In this document: positions 9,164 to 16,916 of the stretch, one piece after another
Numbering within the stretch: the first letter of the stretch is position 1
Layout of the letters: every line of letters begins with the position of its first letter
Assembly (NCBI GenBank): GCA_049670505.1
Contig: JBATTK010000186.1
Location: forward strand, 1-35,547
Length of the DNA stretch: 35,547 nucleotides
Direction of reading: 5' to 3'
Source: JBATTK01 sp049670505
GTDB taxonomy: Bacteria; Bacteroidota; Bacteroidia; Flavobacteriales; Flavobacteriaceae
Made by a program: the position numbers and the translations under genes
The notes under the pieces: generated by a model
What the model was told of the DNA's origin: nothing
The model's input: the letters and a program-made list of their open reading frames with translations, nothing else
Database searches by the model: none

Positions 9164-9190
9164 AAAAAAAAAGCCTCAAATGAGACTTTT
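9164..9190 (-). terminator. Terminator of the DUF2795 gene
   Basis: A short hairpin (AAAAGCCTC pairing with GAGACTTTT around a 4-base loop) is followed on the minus strand by a run of U from the A9 tract at 9164-9172. The mismatch becomes G-U only in minus-strand RNA. It lies 24 bases past the stop at 9214. Confidence 0.7.
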
Positions 9191-9213
9191 CTGTTGTAAT
9201 TCCGTTAATATTA

Positions 9214-9438
9214 TTAATATTCATCCTCGTTCCAGAGGTAATCTTCTTCTGTTGGATAGTCCGGCCAGATTTCTTCTATAGATTCATAGATTTCACCGCC
9301 TTCTTCCTCCATGGACTGTAAATTTTCTACAACTTCCAACGGGGCACCGGTTCTAATGGCGTAATCTATTAACTCGTCTTTGGTGGCGGGCCAAGGAGCA
9401 TCACTTAAGTATGAAGCTAGTTCTAAAGTCCAATACAT
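9214..9438 (-). CDS. DUF2795 family protein
   Basis: A 74-residue acidic soluble protein. MYWTLELASYLSDAPWPATKDELIDYAIRTGAP-type spacing matches the DUF2795 helical domain, in which a hydrophobic start and a DELIDYA-like helix are conserved; the tail is rich in Glu, Asp and Tyr and ends WNEDEY. Function is unknown. It lies between secA and the cobalamin adenosyltransferase gene with its own promoter (9465-9495) and terminator (9164-9190), so it is a stand-alone unit. The arrangement beside secA is, as far as I know, usual in Flavobacteriaceae. The ATG at 9438 is supported by the promoter 27 bases upstream. Confidence 0.88.
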   Translation of the reverse strand: MYWTLELASYLSDAPWPATKDELIDYAIRTGAPLEVVENLQSMEEEGGEIYESIEEIWPDYPTEEDYLWNEDEY

Positions 9439-9464
9439 GGTAATAGTTTGATTTTAATTTTTTG

Positions 9465-9495
9465 CAAAAATAATTTTTAAACTGAAATAGTCAAG
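9465..9495 (-). promoter_or_regulatory. Promoter of the DUF2795 gene
   Basis: The minus strand has CTTG (9495-9492), a 19-base spacer, then a perfect TATTTTTG (9472-9465), matching the Bacteroidota -33/-7 consensus except for one base. Predicted transcription start is near 9460, giving a leader of about 20 bases. Confidence 0.7.
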
Positions 9496-9574
9496 TTTTT
9501 TTAGGTTTAATTCGACTATTTTATCAACAATATTTTTACTTTGATAATTTGATAACGGCAAAATCATGAATTTA

Positions 9575-10150
9575 TTAGTCTTTTTTTTCCGGAATCCATT
9601 TAATTTCATGTGCCTTAAGGTCTTTGGACAATTTTCGTGCCAATACAAATAGATAGTCGGAAAGTCTGTTAATGTATGACAAAACGTTTTCTTCAAAAGG
9701 CTCATTTTCGTGAAGATGCGATGCCATGCGTTCCGCTCTTCTACATACCGTGCGGGCAATATGACAGTATGACACGGTGGTATGGCCCCCGGGAAGTATA
9801 AAATGGGTCATGGGAGGAAGGGAATTGTCCATTGCATCTATTTCTTCTTCTAGAAATGCAATGTCCGAAGCACTTATTTTGGGGATATTCAAACGCTCCT
9901 TACCACTTTTAAGCATACTTTTTTTGGGATCTGTGGCCAAAATTGCCCCTACGGTAAACAATTTATCCTGAATATGGGTCAATACTTGCTTGTAAGGTTC
10001 CTCTATTTCCTGATCTCGTATAAGTCCTAACCAAGAGTTAAGTTCATCTACCGTTCCATAACTTTCTATTCTGATATGATGTTTGGATACCCGCGTACCC
10101 CCAAATAGGGCAGTAGTACCCTTATCCCCTGTTTTTGTATAAATTTTCAT
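9575..10150 (-). CDS. Corrinoid adenosyltransferase, PduO type
   Basis: ATP:cob(I)alamin adenosyltransferase of 191 residues, which moves the 5'-deoxyadenosyl group of ATP to reduced cobalamin to make coenzyme B12 in the cytoplasm. The N-terminal ATP loop KIYTKTGDKGTTALFGG, the RIESYGTVDELNSWLG helix and the later RTVCRRAERM motif (R and E contacts to ATP and corrin) are all present, and the length is normal for the trimeric PduO family. No other B12 gene and no recognisable cobalamin riboswitch is nearby, so it probably serves B12 scavenged or made elsewhere, for enzymes such as methylmalonyl-CoA mutase (inference). ATG 10150. Confidence 0.95.
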   Translation of the reverse strand: MKIYTKTGDKGTTALFGGTRVSKHHIRIESYGTVDELNSWLGLIRDQEIEEPYKQVLTHIQDKLFTVGAILATDPKKSMLKSGKERLNIPKISASDIAFLEEEIDAMDNSLPPMTHFILPGGHTTVSYCHIARTVCRRAERMASHLHENEPFEENVLSYINRLSDYLFVLARKLSKDLKAHEIKWIPEKKD

Positions 10151-10265
10151 AGATCGCTCAAATAAATTTTGTTTAAGTTGTAGTTTTTCCCATAGGGCAA
10201 TCTTCTGTTAGGCCTTGTGACCAAGCTGCCTTCAGTACCTGTATTTCCGGTATTTGACTTATAGG

Positions 10266-10412
10266 TTATCTTTTGGTCTTGTCTTCCCTTTTTTCATACC
10301 CCTCCATAAATTTTCTGGATTTCCTCCTTTTTGCCCTTTTCCTATTGTTTATGAAAGTTAAAATAAAAACCAAACCAAGTGCGACAAATAATATGTAAAT
10401 AAAATAATCCAT
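10266..10412 (-). CDS. 48-residue single-pass membrane peptide
   Basis: A short gene starting at ATG 10412 and ending at TAA 10266. The product begins MDYFIYILFVALGLVFILTF, one transmembrane helix, followed by a strongly basic cytoplasmic tail (NNRKRAKRRKSRKF, then MEGYEKREDKTKR). The positive-inside rule places the N-terminus outside. I do not recognise a named family. It sits 115 bases upstream of the adenosyltransferase gene on the same strand and could be its first cistron or independent. The helix-plus-basic-tail pattern over a clean ATG-to-stop frame argues for a real gene; absence of homolog data leaves some doubt. Confidence 0.65.
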   Translation of the reverse strand: MDYFIYILFVALGLVFILTFINNRKRAKRRKSRKFMEGYEKREDKTKR

Positions 10413-10526
10413 GTTACCTTGTTGTTCTTAAAATTAAGAAAAAGTTTAAACGAGTTCCAAGTAATTAAAAATTCCTTCACCAAAAACTTTTATAAGCGAC
10501 CGTTCCGATCAAAAAAAATGTTTCGC

Positions 10527-11030
10527 TCAAACCCGAATCCTAAAATGTTGTTTGGTTTGTTCCTTTCTAAAGAAAAGGACCCCACAATAAAACATATCCA
10601 AACTTACGGTTATCTGCCCCATTTTTTTCAGATCTTTCCACAAATCACGGTTATTTTGATCCCTATGGATGCCTTTTATAAGGATTATGGTATCGTTATG
10701 GATATCATGTTCGTTAATGGTGTAACTTTTACCATTATTGAACATCAATTCATCTATATATATCATATCATAGGGTGCCACGGTAAAATTCAAGGATGGA
10801 AATTCCTTTAGAATACTGTTTTTAAGGGTGGCATCCTTTGATAGTATCCCTACATTTTTTAAATTAAAATATGCGATGCTTTTCAGTAGAACTGTCACTG
10901 TTTTTGATTGATTATAATTGGATTTTCGGTACAAACATTGGGTAATATACCGAAATACGAATGGGGAATGTACGCCGTGTTGATTTGTAGAGGTAAAAAG
11001 GAATTTTAGGTAGGGGATAAGCCAATACAT
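10527..11030 (-). CDS. Degenerate SAM-methyltransferase-like protein
   Basis: The product keeps both ends of a Bacteroidota class I methyltransferase family: an N-terminal PYLKFLFTSTNQHGVHSPFVF-like segment and a C-terminal stretch (LWKDLKKMGQITVSLDMF then YCGVLFFRKEQTKQHFRIRV). The middle, where such proteins carry an ELGTSLG-like SAM-binding loop, instead reads NVGILSKDATLKNSIL, with no glycine-rich loop, and the protein is well short of the usual ~230-260 residues. It is therefore probably not an active methyltransferase. I chose ATG 11030 (MYWLIPYLKFLF) because the family usually starts there, giving 167 residues; the frame is open upstream with ATGs at 11073 and 11132 and a GTG at 11141. 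It lies 178 bases downstream of the ABC-F gene on the same strand. Confidence 0.7.
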   Translation of the reverse strand: MYWLIPYLKFLFTSTNQHGVHSPFVFRYITQCLYRKSNYNQSKTVTVLLKSIAYFNLKNVGILSKDATLKNSILKEFPSLNFTVAPYDMIYIDELMFNNGKSYTINEHDIHNDTIILIKGIHRDQNNRDLWKDLKKMGQITVSLDMFYCGVLFFRKEQTKQHFRIRV

Positions 11031-11208
11031 GTGCACTCGTTTTACAGTTTCTTTTCTTGGAACAGAAGGGGACATTTGTATTTTTTTCAATAGGGCATTA
11101 TTCCGAGAAGGCCCTAAGGGGATTTTTTCCATAAAGTACACCCAACCTTAATAGCGCGTAACCTCTCATTGTTGAGTATTTATCTCTTCCTTTTTGAGGA
11201 GGGTACTT

Positions 11209-13089
11209 CTAATTTTCCAGAATGGCCGAAAGTTCAAACCAACGTTCCGTTTTTTGATCAATGGTATCCAAAACTTCCTTCAGTTCTACAGACAGTCTAT
11301 CTACTTCTTCACCGGAAAGGGATTTGGTCCCAAATAATGTTTGTACTTCTTCTTTTCTGGTTTCCAATCGCTGGATGTCCTTTTCCAATTGTTTGTATTC
11401 TTTCTGTTCTGAATAGGATAGCTTTTTGGGATTTCCTTCCCGTTTCCAATCTTTTTTGGAGCTATTGTTTTCCTTGCTTTTTTCTTTAGCTGTCCTTTTT
11501 TCCATGACAATACTGTCTTCGTAGGCCCTGAAATCGGAATAATTGCCTGGAAAATCTTCTACAAGTGCGTTTCCCCTGAATATAAAAAGGTGATCTACTA
11601 TTTTATCCATAAAATAACGATCATGGGACACCACCAACAAACATCCGGGGAAATCCAAAAGGAAATTTTCCAAAATATTTAAAGTAACGATATCCAGATC
11701 GTTTGTGGGCTCATCCAAGATTAAAAAGTTCGGATTTTGTATCAGTACCGTACAGAGATATAAGCGTTTTCGTTCCCCACCGCTTAACTTTTCTACAAAG
11801 TCGTATTGTTTTTTTCTGTCGAATAAAAAGCGTTCCAATAATTGCTGCGCGGAAATCTGTCGCCCTTTCTTTAATGGGATATAATCCCCAAATTCACGGA
11901 TTACTTCTATTACCTTTTGCCCTTCTTTTATAGCAATGCCCTTTTGCGTATAATATCCAAATTTAATGGTATCGCCCACTACAACCTTGCCACTGTCCGG
12001 TTGGTCTTCCCCTGTGATAATATTCAAAAAAGTGGATTTTCCCGTACCGTTCTTTCCAACGATACCGATACGTTCACCTTTGAGAAAATTATAGTCGAAC
12101 TTTTCTAGAATGGGTTTATCCGGATAAGATTTGGAAACCTTATGCAGTTCCAGAATTTTACTTCCCAGACGTTCCATATTAATTTCCAATTGTATTTCAT
12201 GCGTAGCCCTTCTTTGGCCGGCCCTCTCTTTTATGGTATGAAAATCATCTATACGGGATTTGGATTTGGTGGTCCTGGCCTTGGGCTGTCTACGCATCCA
12301 ATCGAGTTCCTTTTTAAACAAAAGTTTAGATTTGTGCTGTTCCACCGCTTCCCTCTCCAAACGGGCCTCCTTCTTTTCCAAATAATAGGAGTAATTCCCT
12401 TTATAGGGGTAGAGTTGGCCATGGTCCAATTCAATAATTTCGTTGCATACCCGCTCCAGGAAATAACGGTCATGTGTTACCATGAACAAGGTCATATTTT
12501 CTTTGACAAAATACTGTTCCAACCACTCAATCATTTCCAGGTCCAAATGGTTGGTGGGTTCATCCAGGATTAACAGATCTGGTCTATTTATAAGAGCATT
12601 GGCCAATGCCAATCTCTTTTTTTGCCCACCGGAAAGCAATCCTATTTTTACAGTTAGATCATCCAATTTTAACCGAAAAAGAATTTGCTTGTATTGGGTC
12701 TCAAAATCCCATGCCCCAAAACGTTCCATAGCCTCAAAAGCCTTTTGGTATCGTTCTTCGTCTTCTGGATCGGCCAATGCTTTTTCGTAATTGGAAATAA
12801 TTTGTAATATTTCATTATCCGAAGCAAAGATGGTTTGTTCAATAGTAAGGTCGGGATCGAGATTTGGTTCCTGTTCCAAAAAAGAGATACGGATTCCTTT
12901 TCTAGAATTTACCTGTCCGGTATCCGGTATATCCTGTCCCGATAGGATATTGAGAATCGATGTTTTTCCGCTTCCATTTTTGGCGATCAGCGCTATTTTT
13001 TGGTTTTTGTTAATACCAAAGGATAGGTCTGAAAAAAGTACCAATTCCCCATATGATTTAGAGATGTTCTCAACGGTCAATAGATTCAT
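11209..13089 (-). CDS. ABC-F family ATPase (Uup-like)
   Basis: A 626-residue soluble twin-ATPase of the ABC-F family, which acts on ribosomes rather than in membranes. Domain 1: Walker A AKNGSGKTS (36-43), signature LSGGQKKR (152-159), Walker B LLILDEPTNHLD (near 172-183). Domain 2: Walker A GKNGTGKST (345-353), signature LSGGERKR (435-442), Walker B FLILDEPTNDLD (near 455-466). The inter-domain linker (240-300) is rich in Lys/Arg (MRRQPKARTTKSKSR), and the C-terminus (about 555-626) is a charged coiled coil as in Uup. The start codon overlaps the end of the upstream DUF4105 gene by four bases (ATGA), so the two are translationally coupled. Uup-type function (ribosome or DNA-junction related) is the best match; antibiotic protection is less likely. 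Confidence 0.93.
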   Translation of the reverse strand: MNLLTVENISKSYGELVLFSDLSFGINKNQKIALIAKNGSGKTSILNILSGQDIPDTGQVNSRKGIRISFLEQEPNLDPDLTIEQTIFASDNEILQIISNYEKALADPEDEERYQKAFEAMERFGAWDFETQYKQILFRLKLDDLTVKIGLLSGGQKKRLALANALINRPDLLILDEPTNHLDLEMIEWLEQYFVKENMTLFMVTHDRYFLERVCNEIIELDHGQLYPYKGNYSYYLEKKEARLEREAVEQHKSKLLFKKELDWMRRQPKARTTKSKSRIDDFHTIKERAGQRRATHEIQLEINMERLGSKILELHKVSKSYPDKPILEKFDYNFLKGERIGIVGKNGTGKSTFLNIITGEDQPDSGKVVVGDTIKFGYYTQKGIAIKEGQKVIEVIREFGDYIPLKKGRQISAQQLLERFLFDRKKQYDFVEKLSGGERKRLYLCTVLIQNPNFLILDEPTNDLDIVTLNILENFLLDFPGCLLVVSHDRYFMDKIVDHLFIFRGNALVEDFPGNYSDFRAYEDSIVMEKRTAKEKSKENNSSKKDWKREGNPKKLSYSEQKEYKQLEKDIQRLETRKEEVQTLFGTKSLSGEEVDRLSVELKEVLDTIDQKTERWFELSAILEN

Positions 13090-14276
13090 ATGGCTCTTTT
13101 CTTTAAAGGTGTTCTATAGTTTTGGAACAACAGCAAATATCTGGCTACCAAAGCTATCCAAATGGGAATAAGCAAAGGGGAGTAGGCTTGTATTTTTAGT
13201 ATCCAAAAAACAAATGCCAGCACAATTAAGCCCAGGAGTGCGGGAAAATAACGGGGCGTCCATTTGGGCATGATTCCTTCACGAACAAGATAAAATGCCA
13301 GAACAATGTTCAAGGGAAAGGCCCAGAGGATATTAAAATTTCCCGCCGTTGCGGAATGGTCCGTAAAGAACCAAAGAAAGCATATCAAAAGGCCAATGGT
13401 ACCGGTACTAAAAAACAGAAGAAAATCCAACCATCTGCTTCGGGTTTTATTTTTAAAATCGATATAAGTGATGACCAGCACAAATAGCATTAACAATATG
13501 AACCAAAATAAGGGTCCGGCTAAAATATAGGAACTAGGTGTTTTTGGCTTTTTATCCAAAATGGTGCGTTCCCGTTGTACCAATGGTTTTTGATCAAGAT
13601 CGGTATTGTTGAGTTGTCCCAGTACATAATTGGGCAAGAACATATGCTCCTTGGGAGTTGCCTTTTTATCGATTACCGATCCCAACGCTACATCTATTCC
13701 AAAGGCGGGCCATGAATTGATGGCCAGGTTTTGATGGATAAGCTCTCGGAAGGTATACAACTTCTCCAAATAATCGGTATCAAAGGCCAATTTGTTTTCA
13801 AATACTTTTTCAAGGGCATCTCCCATTTTTGTAGAGCAGTTGTCATAGAAGAAATCATATTTGTAATCCCTGTTTTCCGGTAGATAATTGTTTTCTAGAA
13901 ACTGGAACAATTCATTTTTTTCCCTATTCGTCAAATCCAATAATTGCTCTTTTACCCATCTGTTTTCTAGTTCATATTCATATAGGAATCTGTCCATTTG
14001 TTGTCTACTCAATGTATATAGCAGTTTGCCTCTTGCAAATTTCAAATAGAAATTAGGGGTGTTAAAGTCAAAAGTCCCATAATTATAGACGATATCCACT
14101 CCTAAGGAAGCGTCTTGCACCCTAAAGGCACTATGTCCAAAAGTTGAATAGAGCTCTTCTCCCGCACCACAGGTAATGACACTAATTTGGGCTTTAGGGG
14201 ATAATTGAGGTTGTGAAAAACCTATGGAAGTAAAGCACAAAGTGAAAAAGAACAGGATTTTTTTAAGCGGTATCAT
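13086..14276 (-). CDS. DUF4105 (Lnb N-terminal periplasmic domain-like) membrane protein
   Basis: A 396-residue envelope protein. A signal peptide (MIPLKKILFFFTLCFTSIGFS) leads to a DUF4105/Lnb-like domain (about 25-230) with the conserved ELYSTFGHSAFRV (H48) and YDFFYDNCST (C147) motifs, followed by about five C-terminal hydrophobic segments (256-390). Lnb proteins of Gram-positive bacteria are lipoprotein acyl-transfer enzymes with this domain; H48 and C147 are the candidate catalytic pair (inference). What the Bacteroidota members do is not established to my knowledge. ATG 14276 is preferred over an upstream in-frame TTG at 14288 because the signal peptide begins there. The 3' end overlaps the ABC-F start by four bases. 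It is divergent from pssA across a 108-base gap. Confidence 0.85.
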   Translation of the reverse strand: MIPLKKILFFFTLCFTSIGFSQPQLSPKAQISVITCGAGEELYSTFGHSAFRVQDASLGVDIVYNYGTFDFNTPNFYLKFARGKLLYTLSRQQMDRFLYEYELENRWVKEQLLDLTNREKNELFQFLENNYLPENRDYKYDFFYDNCSTKMGDALEKVFENKLAFDTDYLEKLYTFRELIHQNLAINSWPAFGIDVALGSVIDKKATPKEHMFLPNYVLGQLNNTDLDQKPLVQRERTILDKKPKTPSSYILAGPLFWFILLMLFVLVITYIDFKNKTRSRWLDFLLFFSTGTIGLLICFLWFFTDHSATAGNFNILWAFPLNIVLAFYLVREGIMPKWTPRYFPALLGLIVLAFVFWILKIQAYSPLLIPIWIALVARYLLLFQNYRTPLKKRAI

Positions 14277-14384
14277 GAAAGCTTGCAAATATATGGGTTG
14301 AATAGTAGCAGCAAATATCTGAATAAAATATGGTACGAAATCGATTCCTGAAAAATTGTGTTATTTTTACGAAAACCACGACCA

Positions 14385-15119
14385 ATGAAAAAATATATAC
14401 CTAACGTTATTACCTTATTGAACGTGTTTTGCGGTTGTGTCGCCACCCTGTTTGCGGTCATGAACCAACTGGAGTTGGCCGCTTTGTTCGTTTTCTTGGG
14501 TATCTTTTTTGATTTTTTTGATGGATTGGCAGCAAGGCTTCTAAATGTACGGAGCGAATTGGGGGTGCAATTGGATTCTTTGGCCGATATGATTACGAGC
14601 GGACTGGTACCGGGAATCGTAATGTTCCAGTTACTGAACATGTCCTTGGTAGGTGGTTGGAACATAGAAACCCCTTCCGCCCTTGGTTTCAATACTTCCC
14701 TGCTCCCTTTCTTAGGTTTTTTAATCACCATGGCCTCCGCCTATCGTTTGGCGAAATTCAATATTGATGAAAATCAGGTATCCTCATTTATTGGCCTTCC
14801 TACCCCTGCGAATACGTTATTGATCCTTTCCTTGCCATTGATTCTATTATATCACGGAAACGACTTTTTGAACAGTATTATTTTGAACCAATGGTTTTTG
14901 ATAGGCCTAACCTTGTTGAGTTCTTTTTTATTGAATTCCAAGATCGAATTATTTGCGCTTAAATTTAAGAACTGGAGTTTCAAGGATAACGCCCTTCGCT
15001 ATATTTTTATCTTTATAAGTATCGTGCTCTTGTCCACCATGAAGTTTTTAGCAGTGCCCGCTATCATAGCTTTCTATATTATAAGCTCCTTAATAAACGG
15101 TCTAAGTACTAAACCATAG
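14385..15119 (+). CDS. pssA: CDP-diacylglycerol--serine O-phosphatidyltransferase
   Basis: An integral membrane enzyme of 244 residues that makes phosphatidylserine, the precursor of phosphatidylethanolamine. The CDP-alcohol phosphatidyltransferase signature is complete: D43-x2-D46-G47-x2-A50-R51-x8-G60-x3-D64-x3-D68 in the segment starting DFFDGLAARLL and ending QLDSLAD. The remaining sequence forms about seven further hydrophobic helices. ATG 14385 (MKKYIPNVITLLN) is the family-typical start; an in-frame GTG at 14358 would add nine residues and lies in what looks like promoter DNA. The AtoE-type transporter gene follows after 22 bases, so the two probably form an operon. Confidence 0.95.
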   Translation: MKKYIPNVITLLNVFCGCVATLFAVMNQLELAALFVFLGIFFDFFDGLAARLLNVRSELGVQLDSLADMITSGLVPGIVMFQLLNMSLVGGWNIETPSALGFNTSLLPFLGFLITMASAYRLAKFNIDENQVSSFIGLPTPANTLLILSLPLILLYHGNDFLNSIILNQWFLIGLTLLSSFLLNSKIELFALKFKNWSFKDNALRYIFIFISIVLLSTMKFLAVPAIIAFYIISSLINGLSTKP

Positions 15120-15141
15120 TCCTATCAAGCTTTTTTAATAA

Positions 15142-16551
15142 ATGCGTATGATAACAAAACTGGGGGAAAGATTTACGGATATATTTAGAAGGAATATGCC
15201 GGATGCTTTTGTTTTCGCATTGATCTTGACGCTGATTACCGCCATAGTAGCTTTTTTTTGGATCGGGGCTACCCCTTTAAAGATCATTCAATCTTGGTAT
15301 GATGGCTTTTGGATGTTATTAGAGTTTGGAATGCAAATGGTTTTATTGATTATTACTGGTTACAGCATAGCTTTGTCTCCAATAGTGGAAAAGGGTATCG
15401 ATCGGCTTTCTAACTTTATAAAGACGCCCCGTCATGTATACTATTTCGTAATTCTGATCGGATTTTTATTGTCCATGGTGAGTTGGGGATGGGTGGTTAT
15501 AACGGCAGTTTTAGCAAGACAATTGGCATTACGGGTGAAAGGTATAAACTATCCATATCTCATTGCCTGTGTTTATTTTTCGCAAATTAGTTGGGTAACC
15601 GGTCTATCCAGTTCCATTCCCCTATTACTCAATACGGAAAAGAATTACTTGATCGAAGGAGGAATTTTATCGGATACCATAGCAACTTCATACACTTTGG
15701 GATCTTTCTTAAACATAGGGATGATCGTACTATTACTAACTGTTGGGCCTTTCTTATTACTTTTTTTATCGCCTTTAGGGACCAAGGGAAAAGAATTAAA
15801 GGATTTGATAGACTTGGAGCATGCAACTCACAAGGAGACCATCAAAGAGGAAGCCACAAGCTTTAAACTTCCCTTCAAGGCCATTTCCGACCAATTGAAC
15901 AACAGTATGATACTACAGTATATCGTTGCGCTTATGGGTGCGGCATATATTATCTTTCACTTTAGCACCAAAGGACTCGATTTGAATTTGAATATTATGA
16001 TTTTTGTTTTTGTCATCATGGGGCTGTTTTTGCACAAAACTCCTATGCGCTATGGAATTTCTATGCAAAGGGCCAGCAGCAATATTTCTGCGATTCTATT
16101 TCAATTTCCTTTTTATGCCGGTATTATGGGAATCATGACCTTTACCGGATTGGGAGCGGAATTGGGCAAATTGATCGCATCGGTCTCTACTATGGAGACC
16201 TATCCGTTTTTCGCCTATATATTGGGCGGTCTGGTAAATTTTGCTATTCCTTCCGCCGGCGGGGAATATGCGGTTATAGGGCCTAGTGTTATAGAGGCGA
16301 TCAATACCATAGGTGTAGGTAGTTCTCCCGAAGAATTAACGGTCATGACATCTAGGGCCTCCCTGGCCATTGCTTATGGGGAAGCACTCACCAACTTATT
16401 GCAACCCTTTTATCTCTTATTGCTTCTACCTGTTATGGCAAAAGGAATAAAAATTCAAGCAAGGGATATTATGGGTTATCTGGCGGTGCCGTTTCTAGTA
16501 TGCTTTATTCTACAGGTCTTGCTGGTTCTTTGGATGCCGTTGCAATGGTAA
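15142..16551 (+). CDS. AtoE-type short-chain fatty acid transporter
   Basis: A 469-residue polytopic membrane protein with about 11-12 hydrophobic segments. The N-terminal RNMPDAFVFALILTLITA, the GFWMLLEFGMQMVLLIITG segment and the C-terminal FAIPSAGGEYAVIGPSV motif match the TIGR00366/AtoE family (short-chain fatty acid:H+ symport, named for acetoacetate and butyrate uptake in E. coli). A cytoplasmic loop rich in Lys/Glu at about 215-250 splits the protein in two halves. No ato operon (acyl-CoA transferase, thiolase) is adjacent, so the substrate is uncertain. It starts at ATG 15142, 22 bases after pssA. Confidence 0.88.
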   Translation: MRMITKLGERFTDIFRRNMPDAFVFALILTLITAIVAFFWIGATPLKIIQSWYDGFWMLLEFGMQMVLLIITGYSIALSPIVEKGIDRLSNFIKTPRHVYYFVILIGFLLSMVSWGWVVITAVLARQLALRVKGINYPYLIACVYFSQISWVTGLSSSIPLLLNTEKNYLIEGGILSDTIATSYTLGSFLNIGMIVLLLTVGPFLLLFLSPLGTKGKELKDLIDLEHATHKETIKEEATSFKLPFKAISDQLNNSMILQYIVALMGAAYIIFHFSTKGLDLNLNIMIFVFVIMGLFLHKTPMRYGISMQRASSNISAILFQFPFYAGIMGIMTFTGLGAELGKLIASVSTMETYPFFAYILGGLVNFAIPSAGGEYAVIGPSVIEAINTIGVGSSPEELTVMTSRASLAIAYGEALTNLLQPFYLLLLLPVMAKGIKIQARDIMGYLAVPFLVCFILQVLLVLWMPLQW

Positions 16552-16738
16552 TTTACGATCGGCCCTTGTTTTTATTCGAGGCCTAAAACAGTTCCTGCCT
16601 TACCTCTTCATAATAGCTTGCGCTTACGGGAATCTTTAATCGGTGAGAAGGTCCCGATTTAAAAATCCTGTTACCCCACATATCGTTGAATGTCCTTTTT
16701 GATGTTTGGATCTGTACCTTCGGGTCTTTCCATAGGCC

Positions 16739-16773
16739 CGTTCCGTTATGGAAGATAACGGAACGTTTTTTTT
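16739..16773 (+). terminator. Strong hairpin with T8 upstream of tandem gene A
   Basis: A perfect 11-bp stem (CGTTCCGTTAT 16739-16749 with 16755-16765) and 5-base loop run straight into eight T. It fits a rho-independent terminator on the plus strand, 188 bases after the transporter stop and 143 bases before the next ATG. It lies inside the duplicated unit, so it may instead be a leader attenuator if transcription starts upstream of it. Confidence 0.85.
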
Positions 16774-16815
16774 CTAAAGGGCCTGAAAACATGTAGAATA
16801 AACCTACTTTTTTTG

Positions 16816-16823
16816 TATATTTA
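16816..16823 (+). promoter_or_regulatory. Candidate -7 box of tandem gene A
   Basis: TATATTTA resembles TAnnTTTG and is followed by CTGTAAGCGCGGGC; the second copy has TAATTTTA followed by CCGTAAGGGCGGGC at 19498, so box and downstream element are conserved. No TTTG -33 element is seen. It would give a leader of about 90 bases. Confidence 0.35.
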
Positions 16824-16916
16824 CTGTAAGCGCGGGCTTTTCGACTTTCGGGTGGACTATCTCTTGGATTTCGGTGATGCCAGCAGGGATTAACGGACTT
16901 TATAAATTTATTGCAT

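Larger units (their letters stand above)
16552..16916. other. Non-coding leader region ahead of the first tandem gene
   Basis: A stretch of 365 bases between the transporter stop and the ATG at 16917. In order it holds: a minus-strand frame ending at TAG 16583-16585 whose last residues, IPVSASYYEEVRQELF, look like the end of a LytTR DNA-binding domain (possible gene remnant); the start of the duplicated segment near 16660; a strong hairpin with T tract (16739-16773); a TATATTTA box (16816-16823); and a leader whose final part (GGATTAACGGACTT) is identical to that before the second tandem gene. I see no intact gene here. Confidence 0.7.

Noticed and set aside
10151..10265. Cobalamin riboswitch before the adenosyltransferase gene
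   Set aside because: The 115 bases contain no B12-box-like conserved element and no stable multi-stem fold that I can see.
12142..12573. 143-codon plus-strand frame in the ABC-F gene
   Set aside because: Antisense to the first ATPase domain and linker; composition is that of a reverse-complement shadow.
14277..14384. Consensus promoter for pssA
   Set aside because: A TATTTTTA-like box lies shortly before the ATG but has no TTTG at the proper spacing, so I did not list it.
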